A DNA stretch of 64,000 nucleotides from an uncultured Clostridia bacterium (GCA_947166945.1 CAMVGH010000002.1:22528-86527); one strand, 5' to 3'. Shown: positions 42,703-52,968, numbered from the stretch's first letter. Numbers and translations are program-made. The notes: generated by a model not told the origin, from the letters alone.

Positions 42703-44823
42703 ATGAAATTTGCAAACGCGGTAGTGAAGTTCCGTGTGCCGATACTCATAGTGACACTTGTGCTCATGGTACCGTCGCTTCTCGGAATAGCCGCTACAAG
42801 GATCAACTATGATATGCTCACCTACCTGCCGGAAGATATGGAGACCGTACAGGGACAGAACGAGCTGCTCAGCGAATTCGGAAAGGGCGCGTTCTCATTT
42901 ATAGTTGTGGAGGATATGCCGGGCAGGGACATAGCGGATCTGGCAGATAAGATAAAGGAAGTCGATCACGTAGATACGGTACTTTGCTGGGAAAGTCTCG
43001 CAGATGTATCTGTACCGAAGGAGATACTTCCCGACAAGATCTACAGTGCATTCAACAATGGCAATGCTGAGATGATCGCAGTATTCTTCGACAGTTCCAC
43101 ATCGGCAGATGTGACAATGGATGCTATCAGAGAGATACGCGGTATCGCAGGAAAACAGGCATTCGTTGCGGGTATGTCCGCACTGGTGACAGACCTCAAG
43201 GATCTGTGTGAGAGAGAAGAGCCCATATATGTCGGCATAGCGGTAATTCTCGCGTGTGCGGCAATGATAATATTCCTCGACAGCTGGATAGTTCCGTTCG
43301 TATTTCTCGCAAGCATAGGAATGATGATCATGCTCAATCTCGGTTCAAACTTCTTCATTGGCGAGATAAGCTACATCACAAAGGCGCTTTCGGCGGTATT
43401 GCAGCTGGCAGTGACAATGGACTACTCAATATTCCTCTGGCACAGCTACAATGAAAAACTCCGCACCATTAACGATCACAAAGACGCAATGGCGGAAGCT
43501 ATACACGAGACTCTCACAAGCGTACTCGGAAGCTCGGTAACAACGATAGCAGGATTCATAGCGCTGTGCTTTATGTCATTCACCCTCGGCGCAGACCTCG
43601 GTATAGTAATGGCTAAGGGCGTTCTGCTGGGTGTAGTCGGCTGTGTGACAGTACTTCCGGCTATGATACTACTGCTTGACAAGCCTCTTCAGGCTACAAA
43701 GCACCGCTCGCTGATACCGGATATGAGCCGATTCGCAAAGGGGATCGCAAAAGTATTCCCCGTATTCATCGCAGTATTCGCGGTACTGGTATTTCCGGCT
43801 TACTACGGATATTCAAAGACCAACGACGAAGTATATTACGATCTCGGACAATGTCTGCCGGAAGATATCGACTATGTTATAGCAAACAGCAAACTGTCCG
43901 AAAAATTCGATGTTTCTTCCACACATATGCTTCTGGTGGACGCGGACACCGATAACACTGCTGTCCGCTCAATGATAAAGGAAATGGAAGATGTGGACGG
44001 CGTTAAGTATGTGCTGGGACTTGAAAGCGTTGTCGGACCGCTGGTACCGGAAGAGATAATTCCGGAAAGGCTGACGGAAACGCTGAAAAGCAACAAGTGG
44101 GAGCTTATCCTGATAAACTCCGAATATAAAGTTGCAAGCGATGCCGTAAATCACCAGCTCGACAGGCTGAACACGATACTCAAGAAGTACGACGAGGGCG
44201 GTATGCTGATAGGAGAAGCTCCCTGCACAAAGGATATGATCGAGACGACCGGACATGATTTCCGGGTGGTGAGCGCAGTTTCGATACTGGCGATATTCAT
44301 TATAATAGCGGTGGTCGAAAAGTCGATATCCCTGCCGTTCATACTGATAGCGGTCATAGAGCTTGCAACGTTCATCAATCTCGGACTTCCGCACTACATG
44401 GGAACTTCCCTTCCCTTCATCGCACCTATCTGCATCAGCACCATACAGCTTGGCGCGACAGTGGATTACGCGATACTGATGACTACCCGATACAAGGCGG
44501 AGCGCATGGGCGGTGCCGACAAGCATGAGGCGGTAGTCACGGCTCTGAAGACCTCGATACCTTCCATTATAGTGAGCGGTATGGGGCTGTTTGCCGCAAC
44601 ATTCGGAGTGGCGGTGTACTCGGATATAGACATTATCAGCTCAATGTGCATGTTAATGGCACGCGGAGCGGTGATAAGCATGGTATGCGTCATCTTCATA
44701 CTTCCCGCACTGCTGATGCTGTGTGACGGAGTAATAAAACACACCACCATAGGAATGGGACACCTGAACGACAGAAAAGATACACGAGCTGCCGACAGCG
44801 ACACGTTCGCACACAGTCATTGA
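42703..44823 (+). CDS. MMPL/RND-superfamily transporter
   Basis: A 706-residue membrane protein with about twelve transmembrane helices in two halves, each with a large external loop after its first helix. The paired proton-relay Asp-Tyr motifs of MMPL proteins are visible in TMDYSIF and TVDYAIL, each followed by a short loop and a GSS/TSI helix. These transporters export lipids, drugs or peptides. The start at 42703 has AAGGAG 6 bp upstream; an ATG at 42685 in frame is less likely. It is followed 28 bp later by a heptad-repeat secreted protein, its probable partner. Confidence 0.88.
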   Translation: MKFANAVVKFRVPILIVTLVLMVPSLLGIAATRINYDMLTYLPEDMETVQGQNELLSEFGKGAFSFIVVEDMPGRDIADLADKIKEVDHVDTVLCWESLADVSVPKEILPDKIYSAFNNGNAEMIAVFFDSSTSADVTMDAIREIRGIAGKQAFVAGMSALVTDLKDLCEREEPIYVGIAVILACAAMIIFLDSWIVPFVFLASIGMMIMLNLGSNFFIGEISYITKALSAVLQLAVTMDYSIFLWHSYNEKLRTINDHKDAMAEAIHETLTSVLGSSVTTIAGFIALCFMSFTLGADLGIVMAKGVLLGVVGCVTVLPAMILLLDKPLQATKHRSLIPDMSRFAKGIAKVFPVFIAVFAVLVFPAYYGYSKTNDEVYYDLGQCLPEDIDYVIANSKLSEKFDVSSTHMLLVDADTDNTAVRSMIKEMEDVDGVKYVLGLESVVGPLVPEEIIPERLTETLKSNKWELILINSEYKVASDAVNHQLDRLNTILKKYDEGGMLIGEAPCTKDMIETTGHDFRVVSAVSILAIFIIIAVVEKSISLPFILIAVIELATFINLGLPHYMGTSLPFIAPICISTIQLGATVDYAILMTTRYKAERMGGADKHEAVVTALKTSIPSIIVSGMGLFAATFGVAVYSDIDIISSMCMLMARGAVISMVCVIFILPALLMLCDGVIKHTTIGMGHLNDRKDTRAADSDTFAHSH

Positions 44824-44851
44824 ACATAAACCAAGGAAAGGAACATACATC

Positions 44852-46894
44852 ATGAAACAGAATAAAGCAAGAAGAACGGCATATATAGCCTGCTGTGCAA
44901 TGCTTGCAGGCGCACTCGGAACAACAGCGGCATACGCCGCAAATGACGGTATCGGACATACAGAAGGACCGCAGGAAAGCCCTGCCTCCGAAGAAGTGGT
45001 CTCCGCCGACAGTGAACAGCCAGTCAAGAATGAAACTGTATATGTGCTTGCAGACGCGAACGGCAGCACAAACAAGGTGATCGTAAGCGACTGGCTCCGG
45101 AATGTGAACGGCGCAGGCACCATTTCCGAAGAGTCCGTTCTCCGTAACATTGAGAATGTCGGAGGCAGTGAGACGTTCACAGAGAACGGAGATATCCGGA
45201 CATGGAACGCCTCCGGCAGCGACATTTACTATCAGGGAACAACAAATGCCGATCTTCCGCTTAAAATAAAGGTAACATATTATCTGAACGGCAGCGAGAT
45301 CTCCGCGGCGGATATCCTCGGCAAAAGCGGCAGAGTAACGGTACGGTTTGACTATGAGAACCTGCAGAAAACAGTGAAAGAGATAAATGGGGAGGAAGTT
45401 GACATATATGTTCCGTTTGCCGCTATAACCGGTATGATGCTGGATAACGACATATTCCGCAACGTTGAGGTCACCAACGGCAGACTGGTGAACGACGGGA
45501 ACCGGACCTTCATAGTCGGAACTGCGTTCCCAGGTCTTCCGGAAAGCCTCGGAATACAGGACAGCGATAAGCTGAATATACCCGAATATTTCGAGATCAC
45601 CGCTGACGCTGACGGATTCAGTATCGGAAACACAATGACGATAGCAACAAACGAGCTGTTCAGCGACATTGATATTGACCTCGGCGATGAGGAAAGCGCC
45701 ATGCTGGAAGATGTTGACAAGCTGAAAGATGCTATGGATCAGATAATCTACGGTTCCGGACAGCTCTATGACGGACTGAGTGAGCTGCTGGAAAAGTCTT
45801 CCGCACTTACAGACGGTGTGGGAGCGCTTTACGACGGTGCCGCACAGCTGAACAACGGGACAGCTGCCCTGTATGACGGAGCAGCCCGGTTAAGTGAAGG
45901 CGCATACAAGGCAAACGACGGCGCTGCACAGCTTTACGGCGGCTCCTTGAAACTCACCGAAGGTCTCGGTGAACTTACAGCCAGCAATGCAACACTTACG
46001 GCAGGCTCGGAGCAGGTGTTCAATTCTCTGCTGGACATGGCAAATACCCAGCTTGAAGATGCAGGTATCACAGGTCATATACTCACGATAGAAAACTACC
46101 GGGAAACCCTTGATGAGATAATCTCGTCATTGGAAAACGGCGGTCTTCGCAAAATCGCGGAAGAGAACGCAAGAAAACAGGTCACCGAAGCTGTCGAAGC
46201 AAAGCGTGATATGGTCAGAACGGAAGTTGAGAAAGCTGTAAAAGCACAGGCAGAAGCAGGGACAAGTACGCAGATGCCGCCCGACGAGATCCGGAAGATC
46301 ATCGAAGATACCACCGACGCCAGGATAGCGGAACTCATTGAGGAAAATCTCAGTTCAGAAGAGGTGCAGAAAAAGATAGAAGCAGGCACGGAGAGCGCAA
46401 AAAAAAGCGTAACAAAGCTTTATGCCCTGAAAGAAAGCCTTGACAGCTACAACACATTCTATACAGGACTTGCGGCATATACCGACGGAGTTGCACAGGC
46501 AGCCGACGGCGCCGCACAGATAAAGGACGGACTCAGCGAACTCGGCAGCGGCACTGCGGCACTTGCGGACGGAGCGGGTAAACTGACGGACGGAGCGAAA
46601 GCACTGTCCGACGGCAGCGAAGATCTTTATAACGGCATCGGTGAGCTTGACAGCAAGATCCCCGCACTGATCGACGGCATCACCCGGCTTAAAGACGGCT
46701 CCGGCAAGCTCAGTGAAGGCTGCGTTGAATTCAATGAACAAGGCATAACAAAGATCACAGACCTTGCCGACGGAGAACTCGGCAGTATCGCCGACAGACT
46801 GAAAGCGCTGAAGGCAGCCTCCGACGACTATGAGACATTCACCGGCGGCACAGGCAGTGCGAAGTTTGTTTACAGAACAGAAGCTATAGAATGA
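44852..46894 (+). CDS. exported heptad-repeat (YhgE/Pip-like) protein, MMPL partner
   Basis: A 680-residue secreted protein. A signal peptide ends near AYAAND (about residue 31). Residues 60-290 form an extracytoplasmic domain; residues 300-400 and 540-660 carry repeats of the form DGAAQLxDGTxxL, the xxxLxxG heptad pattern known from YhgE/Pip proteins and predicted as coiled coil; residues 400-530 are long charged helices. There is no clear C-terminal anchor. Such proteins occur beside MMPL transporters and may form a periplasm-equivalent adaptor (inference). Confidence 0.8.
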   Translation: MKQNKARRTAYIACCAMLAGALGTTAAYAANDGIGHTEGPQESPASEEVVSADSEQPVKNETVYVLADANGSTNKVIVSDWLRNVNGAGTISEESVLRNIENVGGSETFTENGDIRTWNASGSDIYYQGTTNADLPLKIKVTYYLNGSEISAADILGKSGRVTVRFDYENLQKTVKEINGEEVDIYVPFAAITGMMLDNDIFRNVEVTNGRLVNDGNRTFIVGTAFPGLPESLGIQDSDKLNIPEYFEITADADGFSIGNTMTIATNELFSDIDIDLGDEESAMLEDVDKLKDAMDQIIYGSGQLYDGLSELLEKSSALTDGVGALYDGAAQLNNGTAALYDGAARLSEGAYKANDGAAQLYGGSLKLTEGLGELTASNATLTAGSEQVFNSLLDMANTQLEDAGITGHILTIENYRETLDEIISSLENGGLRKIAEENARKQVTEAVEAKRDMVRTEVEKAVKAQAEAGTSTQMPPDEIRKIIEDTTDARIAELIEENLSSEEVQKKIEAGTESAKKSVTKLYALKESLDSYNTFYTGLAAYTDGVAQAADGAAQIKDGLSELGSGTAALADGAGKLTDGAKALSDGSEDLYNGIGELDSKIPALIDGITRLKDGSGKLSEGCVEFNEQGITKITDLADGELGSIADRLKALKAASDDYETFTGGTGSAKFVYRTEAIE

Positions 46895-46928
46895 TCCCGG
46901 ACTATGTATGATCCTTTCTTTTAAATTA

Positions 46929-46970
46929 CAGGCTGCCGTTTTCGATAAGGAGACGGCAGCCTGAATTTTT
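46929..46970 (+). terminator. terminator of the MMPL operon
   Basis: 11-bp perfect stem CAGGCTGCCGT (46929-46939) / ACGGCAGCCTG (46953-46963), then AATTTTT. Confidence 0.9.
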
Positions 46971-47034
46971 GCACAGAAATTGTGATATACAAAGCGGATC
47001 TATGCAAAAATATCATAATAATATGAAAAAAACA

Positions 47035-47063
47035 TTGACATAAGGCGATTTTTAGGGTATATT
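47035..47063 (+). promoter_or_regulatory. promoter of the lipoprotein gene
   Basis: TTGACA (47035-47040), 17-bp spacer, TATATT (47058-47063), 47 bp before the ATG. Confidence 0.85.
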
Positions 47064-47110
47064 GTATAGTATATGTGATATCATATTCAAAAAGAAAGGA
47101 AACAGAAGAT

Positions 47111-47902
47111 ATGAAAAAAATTAACGCGCTGTTACTCTGCGTGCTGATGCTGCTTCCGGCAGCCGGCTGCGGAAACCAGAACAGCGACAGCGGAAGCGCA
47201 GCAACGACGAGCAGCACGGAAAAAGAAGTATCAAAGGTAGCGACAGAAGCTGTGGATACCTCCGACGATGCCCTTGAACACCTTGAGATCTGCTCGCCTA
47301 AATTCAAGAAATATATCGTACAGCGGCGCACAGTTCCGATCACCCTTGAGACCACTATTGACAATACAGACGGAAAATGGGAGTCCAATATCTACATCAA
47401 GGACAATACCCACGGCATAATTTACAGTAAGGACCCTGCCGGCAATGAGACTACCGTTATCTATTCCGGTTCTATGGTACACCAGATAGAATCCGCTACC
47501 AGAACTGTGTATTCACAGGAACTTGGCGAGGATTTCGTGACAAGCACGATCGCCACATATATGGTGCCTCTGCGTTACTCCGAAGTCTTAAACGCTGTGT
47601 ACTCAAACGGTACGGGAAAGGTAGAAGGAGTAGAATACAACTGTGAAGCTATCGACACCCATGGCAAGGATGCCGACGGCAACGACACCGTCACTTCCCA
47701 TACAGTTTATTATTTTGATAAGGATACCGACCGCCTCGTTTATATCGATGCCAATAATGTCCTCACAACGATAAACGTTCTTGAAAATAAATTCGACAGG
47801 GACGACCTTTTTGAAGTACCCTCCGACTATAAGACCGATACGATAGACAACCTTATGCAGCAGTATATGGACGAGGAAGCCGCAAATAACAGCAGCAACT
47901 GA
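47111..47902 (+). CDS. lipoprotein of unknown function
   Basis: A 263-residue lipoprotein: MKKINALLLCVLMLLPAAGC gives a PAAGC lipobox with Cys20. A short Ser/Thr/Glu linker precedes a beta-rich domain (about 60-245) with repeated strands such as ITLETTIDNTDGKWESNIYI and VTSHTVYYFDKDT, the style of LolA/LppX-like or outer-surface substrate-binding folds. Function unknown. The start at 47111 is preferred to the frame start at 47075, which overlaps the promoter. Transcribed alone. Confidence 0.75.
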   Translation: MKKINALLLCVLMLLPAAGCGNQNSDSGSAATTSSTEKEVSKVATEAVDTSDDALEHLEICSPKFKKYIVQRRTVPITLETTIDNTDGKWESNIYIKDNTHGIIYSKDPAGNETTVIYSGSMVHQIESATRTVYSQELGEDFVTSTIATYMVPLRYSEVLNAVYSNGTGKVEGVEYNCEAIDTHGKDADGNDTVTSHTVYYFDKDTDRLVYIDANNVLTTINVLENKFDRDDLFEVPSDYKTDTIDNLMQQYMDEEAANNSSN

Positions 47903-47910
47903 CAGATACA

Positions 47911-47950
47911 AAAACTCCGTATTGCGTTTCCGCAATACGGAGTTTTTTCA
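47911..47950. terminator. bidirectional terminator
   Basis: 16-bp perfect stem (47911-47926 / 47931-47946) with a TTTC loop, A-run before and T-run after, serving the plus-strand lipoprotein gene and the minus-strand operon ending at 47959. Confidence 0.93.
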
Positions 47951-47958
47951 TTTTACGT

Positions 47959-48240
47959 TCATTCGGCTCTTGAAAGCCATACATTCGCAATATCCAGTGC
48001 ATCGAACAGGCTCTCGCGGCTGCTGGTCTTGACCACCATATCCTGCGGGTCAATGTCCTTCGCTGTGCGCATCAGAACGACCATTATCCTGTCGGCTATC
48101 TGAAGTCCGTTATCCTCGTGCGAGGACTGGATATTCAGGTTCGCCACCATTTCATCACTCATGTTTCCGTAGTATATTGTATTTCCGTTACGTACAAGCG
48201 GGAACCCCTTGTAGGTAATGAATTTCGTCTCTTCTGCCAT
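47959..48240 (-). CDS. conserved hypothetical protein
   Basis: A 93-residue soluble protein starting MAEETKFITYKGFPLVRNGN, with IYYGNMSDEMVANL and a C-terminal SRESLFDALDIANVWLSRA helix. It looks like a compact conserved clostridial protein but has no name I can give. It is 46 bp downstream of aspS on the same strand, with AGGAGGAAGACGGAACT before the ATG, and shares the terminator at 47911, so it is the last gene of the gatCAB-aspS operon. Confidence 0.7.
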   Translation of the reverse strand: MAEETKFITYKGFPLVRNGNTIYYGNMSDEMVANLNIQSSHEDNGLQIADRIMVVLMRTAKDIDPQDMVVKTSSRESLFDALDIANVWLSRAE

Positions 48241-48286
48241 AGTTCCGTCTTCCTCCTGATAATGAATGTGAATATGATCGTACCGA

Positions 48287-50077
48287 TTACTGCGCCCCGT
48301 TCTCCTTCTTCAGATCCTGCGGACGCTGACGTACCTTTATGTGGACTTCGCGCAGCTGCTGTTCAGTCACTTCCGTGGGTGCGCCGAGCAGAAGATCCTG
48401 GGCATTGGAGTTGAGCGGGAACGCGATGACTTCACGTATGCTCTCCTCGTCAAGCAGCAGCATGATCATTCTGTCTATACCGAACGCCATACCTGCATGA
48501 GGCGGTGCGCCGAACTTGAAAGCACTGTACAGTGCGCCGAATTTTTCCTTTACGTCTTCCTCGGTGTAGCCGGCGATCTCGAAAGCCTTCACCATTACGT
48601 CTATATCGTGATTGCGGACAGCGCCCGAAGCAAGCTCCACGCCGTTGCATACCACATCATACTGGTAAGCGAGCACATCACAGGGGTTCTTGGTGTTGAG
48701 CGCTTCAAGCTCGCCCTGCGGCATTGAGAAGGGATTGTGTGTGAAAATGGGCTTGCCGGTCTCTTCATCTTCCTCGTACATCGGGAAATCAACTATCCAG
48801 CATATCTCAAAGCGGTCGTTGTCGATAAGACCCATTCTGTCCGCAACTTCGTTGCGGATAAGTCCCGCAAACTTCTCGGCATTCTTTTTATTATCCGCAA
48901 TGAAGTAAAGCACATCTCCTACTTCAAGTGCGGCACGCTTTGCAAGCTCTTCCCTGTCGCCCTCGCGGAGGAATTTGTCGATAGGACCGTTGAATTTGAG
49001 ACCCTCTTCCACCTTGAAGTAGCCGAGGCCCTTCATACCGATAGACAGAGCGTACTCTTCCATTTTCTCGAAGAAGCTCTTGGACTTCTCCGCCATTTTC
49101 GGAACACGTATCGCACGGACGGTCTTGTTTGAGAACGGCTTGAAAGAACTGTCAACGAACAGGTCGGACACGTCGATAATAAACAGCGGGTTGCGCAGAT
49201 CGGGCTTGTCGGAGCCGTATTTCAGCATTGCTTCCTCATAGGTTATGCGCGGGAAAGGCGCATGGGTGTACTGCTTCTTGCCGAATTTTTCGAGGATCGC
49301 CGGGAATACCTGCTCAGCCGCAGCAAATACGTCTTCCTGTGTAGCAAAGCACATCTCAAGATCGAGCTGGTAGAACTCACCGGGAGTTCTGTCCGCTCTG
49401 GCGTCCTCGTCACGGAAGCATGGTGCAAGCTGGAAGTACTTGTCAAATCCCGACACCATATACAGCTGCTTGAAGATCTGGGGAGCCTGCGGAAGCGCGT
49501 AAAATCTTCCGTGGTGCTTTCTGCTTGGTATCAGGTAGTCTCTTGCGCCTTCGGGAGAGGAAGTGGAGAGGATAGGAGTCTGGAGTTCGAGAAAACCCAG
49601 TTCGGTCATCTTCTCGCGCATGAAGCTCATTACCTGCGAGCGGAATACGATATTGTCATGTACCTTGCGGTTTCTCATATCGAGGAACCGGTAACGAAGT
49701 CTTATATCCTCGTTGCTGTTGTGAGACTCCGGTATCTCGAACGGCAGCTGTGTGGAAACTTTTCCGAGAATATCAACGCTCTCCGCTGCCAGCTCTATGG
49801 TGCCGGTAGCGATCTTCGGATTGTAGGTGCTCTCGTCGCGCTTGATGATCTTACCCGAGATCGACACCGCGCATTCCTTGGTAATGCCCTCAAGGAGCTT
49901 TTCATTATTCTGGAATGTTATCTGGAGCATCCCGTAATGGTCGCGCAGGTCGATGAATTCGATACCGCCGTGGTCACGGATATTCTCGACCCAGCCCGAT
50001 ACTCTCACGGTCTGTCCGATATCCGATTCGGAGAGCATCGTTGTGTTGTGGTCACGATACTTGTTTGCTGTGAACAT
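48287..50077 (-). CDS. aspS: aspartyl-tRNA synthetase
   Basis: A 596-residue bacterial-type AspRS: N-terminal OB anticodon-binding domain (VRVSGWVENIRDHGGIEFIDLRD), class II catalytic core with motif 2 FRDEDARADRTPGEF, a GAD insertion domain, and motif 3 GIDRMIMLL. Lying in one operon with GatCAB suggests it may be non-discriminating, making Asp-tRNA-Asn for amidation; this is inference from context. AAAGGGACATAAGACA precedes the ATG. Confidence 0.96.
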   Translation of the reverse strand: MFTANKYRDHNTTMLSESDIGQTVRVSGWVENIRDHGGIEFIDLRDHYGMLQITFQNNEKLLEGITKECAVSISGKIIKRDESTYNPKIATGTIELAAESVDILGKVSTQLPFEIPESHNSNEDIRLRYRFLDMRNRKVHDNIVFRSQVMSFMREKMTELGFLELQTPILSTSSPEGARDYLIPSRKHHGRFYALPQAPQIFKQLYMVSGFDKYFQLAPCFRDEDARADRTPGEFYQLDLEMCFATQEDVFAAAEQVFPAILEKFGKKQYTHAPFPRITYEEAMLKYGSDKPDLRNPLFIIDVSDLFVDSSFKPFSNKTVRAIRVPKMAEKSKSFFEKMEEYALSIGMKGLGYFKVEEGLKFNGPIDKFLREGDREELAKRAALEVGDVLYFIADNKKNAEKFAGLIRNEVADRMGLIDNDRFEICWIVDFPMYEEDEETGKPIFTHNPFSMPQGELEALNTKNPCDVLAYQYDVVCNGVELASGAVRNHDIDVMVKAFEIAGYTEEDVKEKFGALYSAFKFGAPPHAGMAFGIDRMIMLLLDEESIREVIAFPLNSNAQDLLLGAPTEVTEQQLREVHIKVRQRPQDLKKENGAQ

Positions 50078-50095
50078 TGTCTTATGTCCCTTTCT

Positions 50096-51490
50096 TTATC
50101 CTTTTAATTTCTGTTCAAGAATTGCCTTGATAGTATTGGGGGTAGCCTGACCCTTCAGAGCCTTGTTCGCCTGCCCCATAAAGAAGCCGAACACTTTCTG
50201 CTCCCCTGCCCTGTACTGCTCGACGGGCTTGGGATTGTCGGCTATAAGCTTGTCGATCACTGCTTCGACTGCGGAGGTGTCGTCCTTTACCCACAGATCC
50301 AACTCGTCGCATACGGCATCCGGAGTCCTGCCGGTATTTATCATCTCAACAAAGATCGTCTTGTAGTTGTTCTTGTTGATCTTGTCCGTATCACCAAGCT
50401 CTATGAGCCTTGCGAGGTCTTTCGGCGTAAATTTCAGGCTGTCCATGCTCATCTCACCGAGATTTATACGGCGCATGAACTCACCGAGAATGAAGTTCGC
50501 CACGGTTTTCGGCTTATCATAAGCTTTTATGGCGTCCTCAAAGAAATCACAGATATCCTTGTCGTTTATGATGTTATCCGCGTCGGTCTCATTCATACCG
50601 TACTGCGAGATATAGCGTTCCTTACGCTGCTGCGGCATTTCCGGAAGAGCGTCCTTTATCGCCGCCAGTTCTTCCTCTGTAAAGATTATGGGCGGGATAT
50701 CCGGATCCGGGAAATATCTGTAATCGTGAGCGTCCTCTTTTGAGCGGAGAGCGGTAGTCTCGCCGGTAGTATCCGAGAAGCGTCTTGTTTCCTGCAATAC
50801 TTTCTGCCCTGACTCTATGATCTCGGTCTGGCGGTAGATCTCATACTCTATCGCGCGCGCTATAGCCTTTGTGGAGTTGAGATTTTTAAGTTCCGCACGG
50901 GTCCCCAGTTCCTTTGCGTCCTTCGGTGCAAGGGAGATATTGACATCGCATCTGAGAGAGCCCTGTTCCATTTTGCAGTCGCATATCCCGGCATACTTAT
51001 AGAGCAGCTTTATCTTCTCCACATACGCAATGACTTCCTCTGCACTGTGGAAATCAGGCTCGGTGACCATTTCGATCAGCGGGATACCGCAGCGGTTATA
51101 ATCCGCAAGGCTGGAACGTGTCGCTTCGTCGTGTACGAGCTTTCCCGCGTCCTCCTCAAGATGTATGCGGTTTACTCTGATGCGCTTTTCGGTACCGCCG
51201 ACGTTGATGTCAACATAACCGTTCAGGCATACGGGGCGCGGCATCTGCGATATCTGGTATGCTTTCGGAAGATCGGGATAGAAGTAGTTGGTGACATATC
51301 CCGCTCTTATGATGTACTCAACGGCTGTGTGGTTCAGCACCGGGAGAGTGCCGGGCATACCGGAGCATACCGGGCAGCAGCGGGAATTGGGTTCTCCGCC
51401 GAATTCAGCCGAGCAGGTGCAGAACACCTTTGACTTTGTAAGGAGCTCGGCGTGTATCTCAAGTCCTATGGTAGGGTAAAGATCGGACAT
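50096..51490 (-). CDS. gatB: aspartyl/glutamyl-tRNA amidotransferase subunit B
   Basis: The 464-residue GatB, the kinase/tRNA-recognition subunit that activates mischarged Glu- or Asp-tRNA. It begins YPTIGLEIHAELLTKSK and has the zinc-like CPVCSGMPG cluster region, the NLNSTKAIARAIEYE segment and a C-terminal YqeY-like tail domain (about 400-464, FGFFMGQANKALKGQATP). Placed between gatA and aspS, with 18-bp gaps. Confidence 0.96.
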   Translation of the reverse strand: MSDLYPTIGLEIHAELLTKSKVFCTCSAEFGGEPNSRCCPVCSGMPGTLPVLNHTAVEYIIRAGYVTNYFYPDLPKAYQISQMPRPVCLNGYVDINVGGTEKRIRVNRIHLEEDAGKLVHDEATRSSLADYNRCGIPLIEMVTEPDFHSAEEVIAYVEKIKLLYKYAGICDCKMEQGSLRCDVNISLAPKDAKELGTRAELKNLNSTKAIARAIEYEIYRQTEIIESGQKVLQETRRFSDTTGETTALRSKEDAHDYRYFPDPDIPPIIFTEEELAAIKDALPEMPQQRKERYISQYGMNETDADNIINDKDICDFFEDAIKAYDKPKTVANFILGEFMRRINLGEMSMDSLKFTPKDLARLIELGDTDKINKNNYKTIFVEMINTGRTPDAVCDELDLWVKDDTSAVEAVIDKLIADNPKPVEQYRAGEQKVFGFFMGQANKALKGQATPNTIKAILEQKLKG

Positions 51491-51508
51491 TTCTACCGTT
51501 CTCCTTTC

Positions 51509-52957
51509 TTATAATGTGCAGCGGACAGGCGAGAATGTTCTCTCGAACGCGTCCGCGGTCTGTATTATCGTTGCTTCATCGAAGCGTCTTCCGACTATCG
51601 ACATACCTATCGGCATACCGTCCTTATCGTAGCCGCAGGTGGTATTGATCGCAGGCAGTCCTGCTATATTCACGGTAACGGTGCAGATATCGGCGGTGTA
51701 CATCTTAACGGGGTCGTTGTCCTGTACGCCGATCTTGTATGCCACGCTCGGAGCCGTGGGAGTGAGGATAACATCGGCATTTTCAAATACTGCGTTATAT
51801 TCCTCTATTATCTTCTGTTTGAGTGCGAGAGCCTTGCGGTAATACGCATCGTAGTAGCCGCTGGAGAGTGCATAGTTGCCCAGCAGTATGCGGCGCTTTA
51901 CTTCCGCGCCGAAACCGCGGTTGCGGCTGTCGCGTATCATCTCGTCAAAGCTGTGGCCTTCGCCGCGAAGTCCGTACTTAATGCCGTCGTAACGGGAAAG
52001 GTTTGATGCCGCTTCCGCGGAGGAGATGAGGTAGTATGCCTGTACCGCGTATTTAAGGGTACTGATCGAGCAGTCAACGAGCTTCGCACCCATTTTCTCA
52101 TACTCATGAGCCGCATTCGTTACAGCTGTGCGGACTTCCTCATCTACCGCATCGCCGTAGAATTCCTTCGGAATGGCTATCTTCATGCCGGAAACGCTCT
52201 GTCCGAGCTTCTCGTTGAAATCGCTGAATGAAACGTTCTTGCTTGTCGCGTCCTTCGGGTCAACGCCCGCTATCGCGTTCAGTATAATGCCGCAGTCCTC
52301 TGCTGTACGGGCGATCGGTCCTATCTGATCAAGGGAGCTTGCGAAAGCCACAAGACCATATCTCGATACTCTGCCGTAAGTAGGCTTCAGACCTGTAACT
52401 CCACAGAATGACGACGGCTGACGTATCGAACCGCCGGTATCGCTGCCGAGCGCTGCCGCGCAGAAGCCTGCTGCCACCGCGGCAGCCGAGCCGCCGGAGG
52501 AACCTCCGGGGACGCGCTCCGTATCATAAGGGTTCTTTGTCTTTGCAAAAGCGCTGGTCTGCGTTGAACCGCCCATAGCGAACTCGTCCATGGAGACCTT
52601 GCCGAGTATGACATAATCCTGCTCATTCAGCTTCTCTATCGCCGTAGCGTTATAGGGCGGAACGAAATCCCCGAGCATTTTCGAGGAGCAGGTAGTGCGT
52701 ATGCCGTCGGTGCAGAGGTTGTCCTTTATCGCAAGCGGTATGCCGGTGAGGGGAGCGGGATTGCCTGCGTCGATGCGCTTCTGTGCGGCTTCGGCATTCT
52801 TTTTTGCCTCGTCCTCGGTAACAGTGATGTAAGACAGCACCTTACCGTCATTCTTCTTTATCTCCGCGAAGAATTCCGACGCTGCTTCCGCCGCGCTTAT
52901 TTCCTTATTGTCGAGCTTCGTGCGGAGCTCTTTTACTGTTATATTCTTCAGATCCAT
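51509..52957 (-). CDS. gatA: aspartyl/glutamyl-tRNA amidotransferase subunit A
   Basis: A 482-residue amidase-signature glutaminase that supplies ammonia to GatB. The Ser-cisSer-Lys triad is visible: Lys in IPLAIKDNLC (near 77), the serine stretch GGSSGGSAAAVAAG (near 150-165) and SDTGGSIRQPSSFCG. The start at 52957 is chosen because GGAGGGTATC precedes it; an ATG at 52972, overlapping the gatC stop as ATGA, would add five residues and remains possible. Confidence 0.95.
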   Translation of the reverse strand: MDLKNITVKELRTKLDNKEISAAEAASEFFAEIKKNDGKVLSYITVTEDEAKKNAEAAQKRIDAGNPAPLTGIPLAIKDNLCTDGIRTTCSSKMLGDFVPPYNATAIEKLNEQDYVILGKVSMDEFAMGGSTQTSAFAKTKNPYDTERVPGGSSGGSAAAVAAGFCAAALGSDTGGSIRQPSSFCGVTGLKPTYGRVSRYGLVAFASSLDQIGPIARTAEDCGIILNAIAGVDPKDATSKNVSFSDFNEKLGQSVSGMKIAIPKEFYGDAVDEEVRTAVTNAAHEYEKMGAKLVDCSISTLKYAVQAYYLISSAEAASNLSRYDGIKYGLRGEGHSFDEMIRDSRNRGFGAEVKRRILLGNYALSSGYYDAYYRKALALKQKIIEEYNAVFENADVILTPTAPSVAYKIGVQDNDPVKMYTADICTVTVNIAGLPAINTTCGYDKDGMPIGMSIVGRRFDEATIIQTADAFERTFSPVRCTL

Positions 52958-52968
52958 GATACCCTCCG

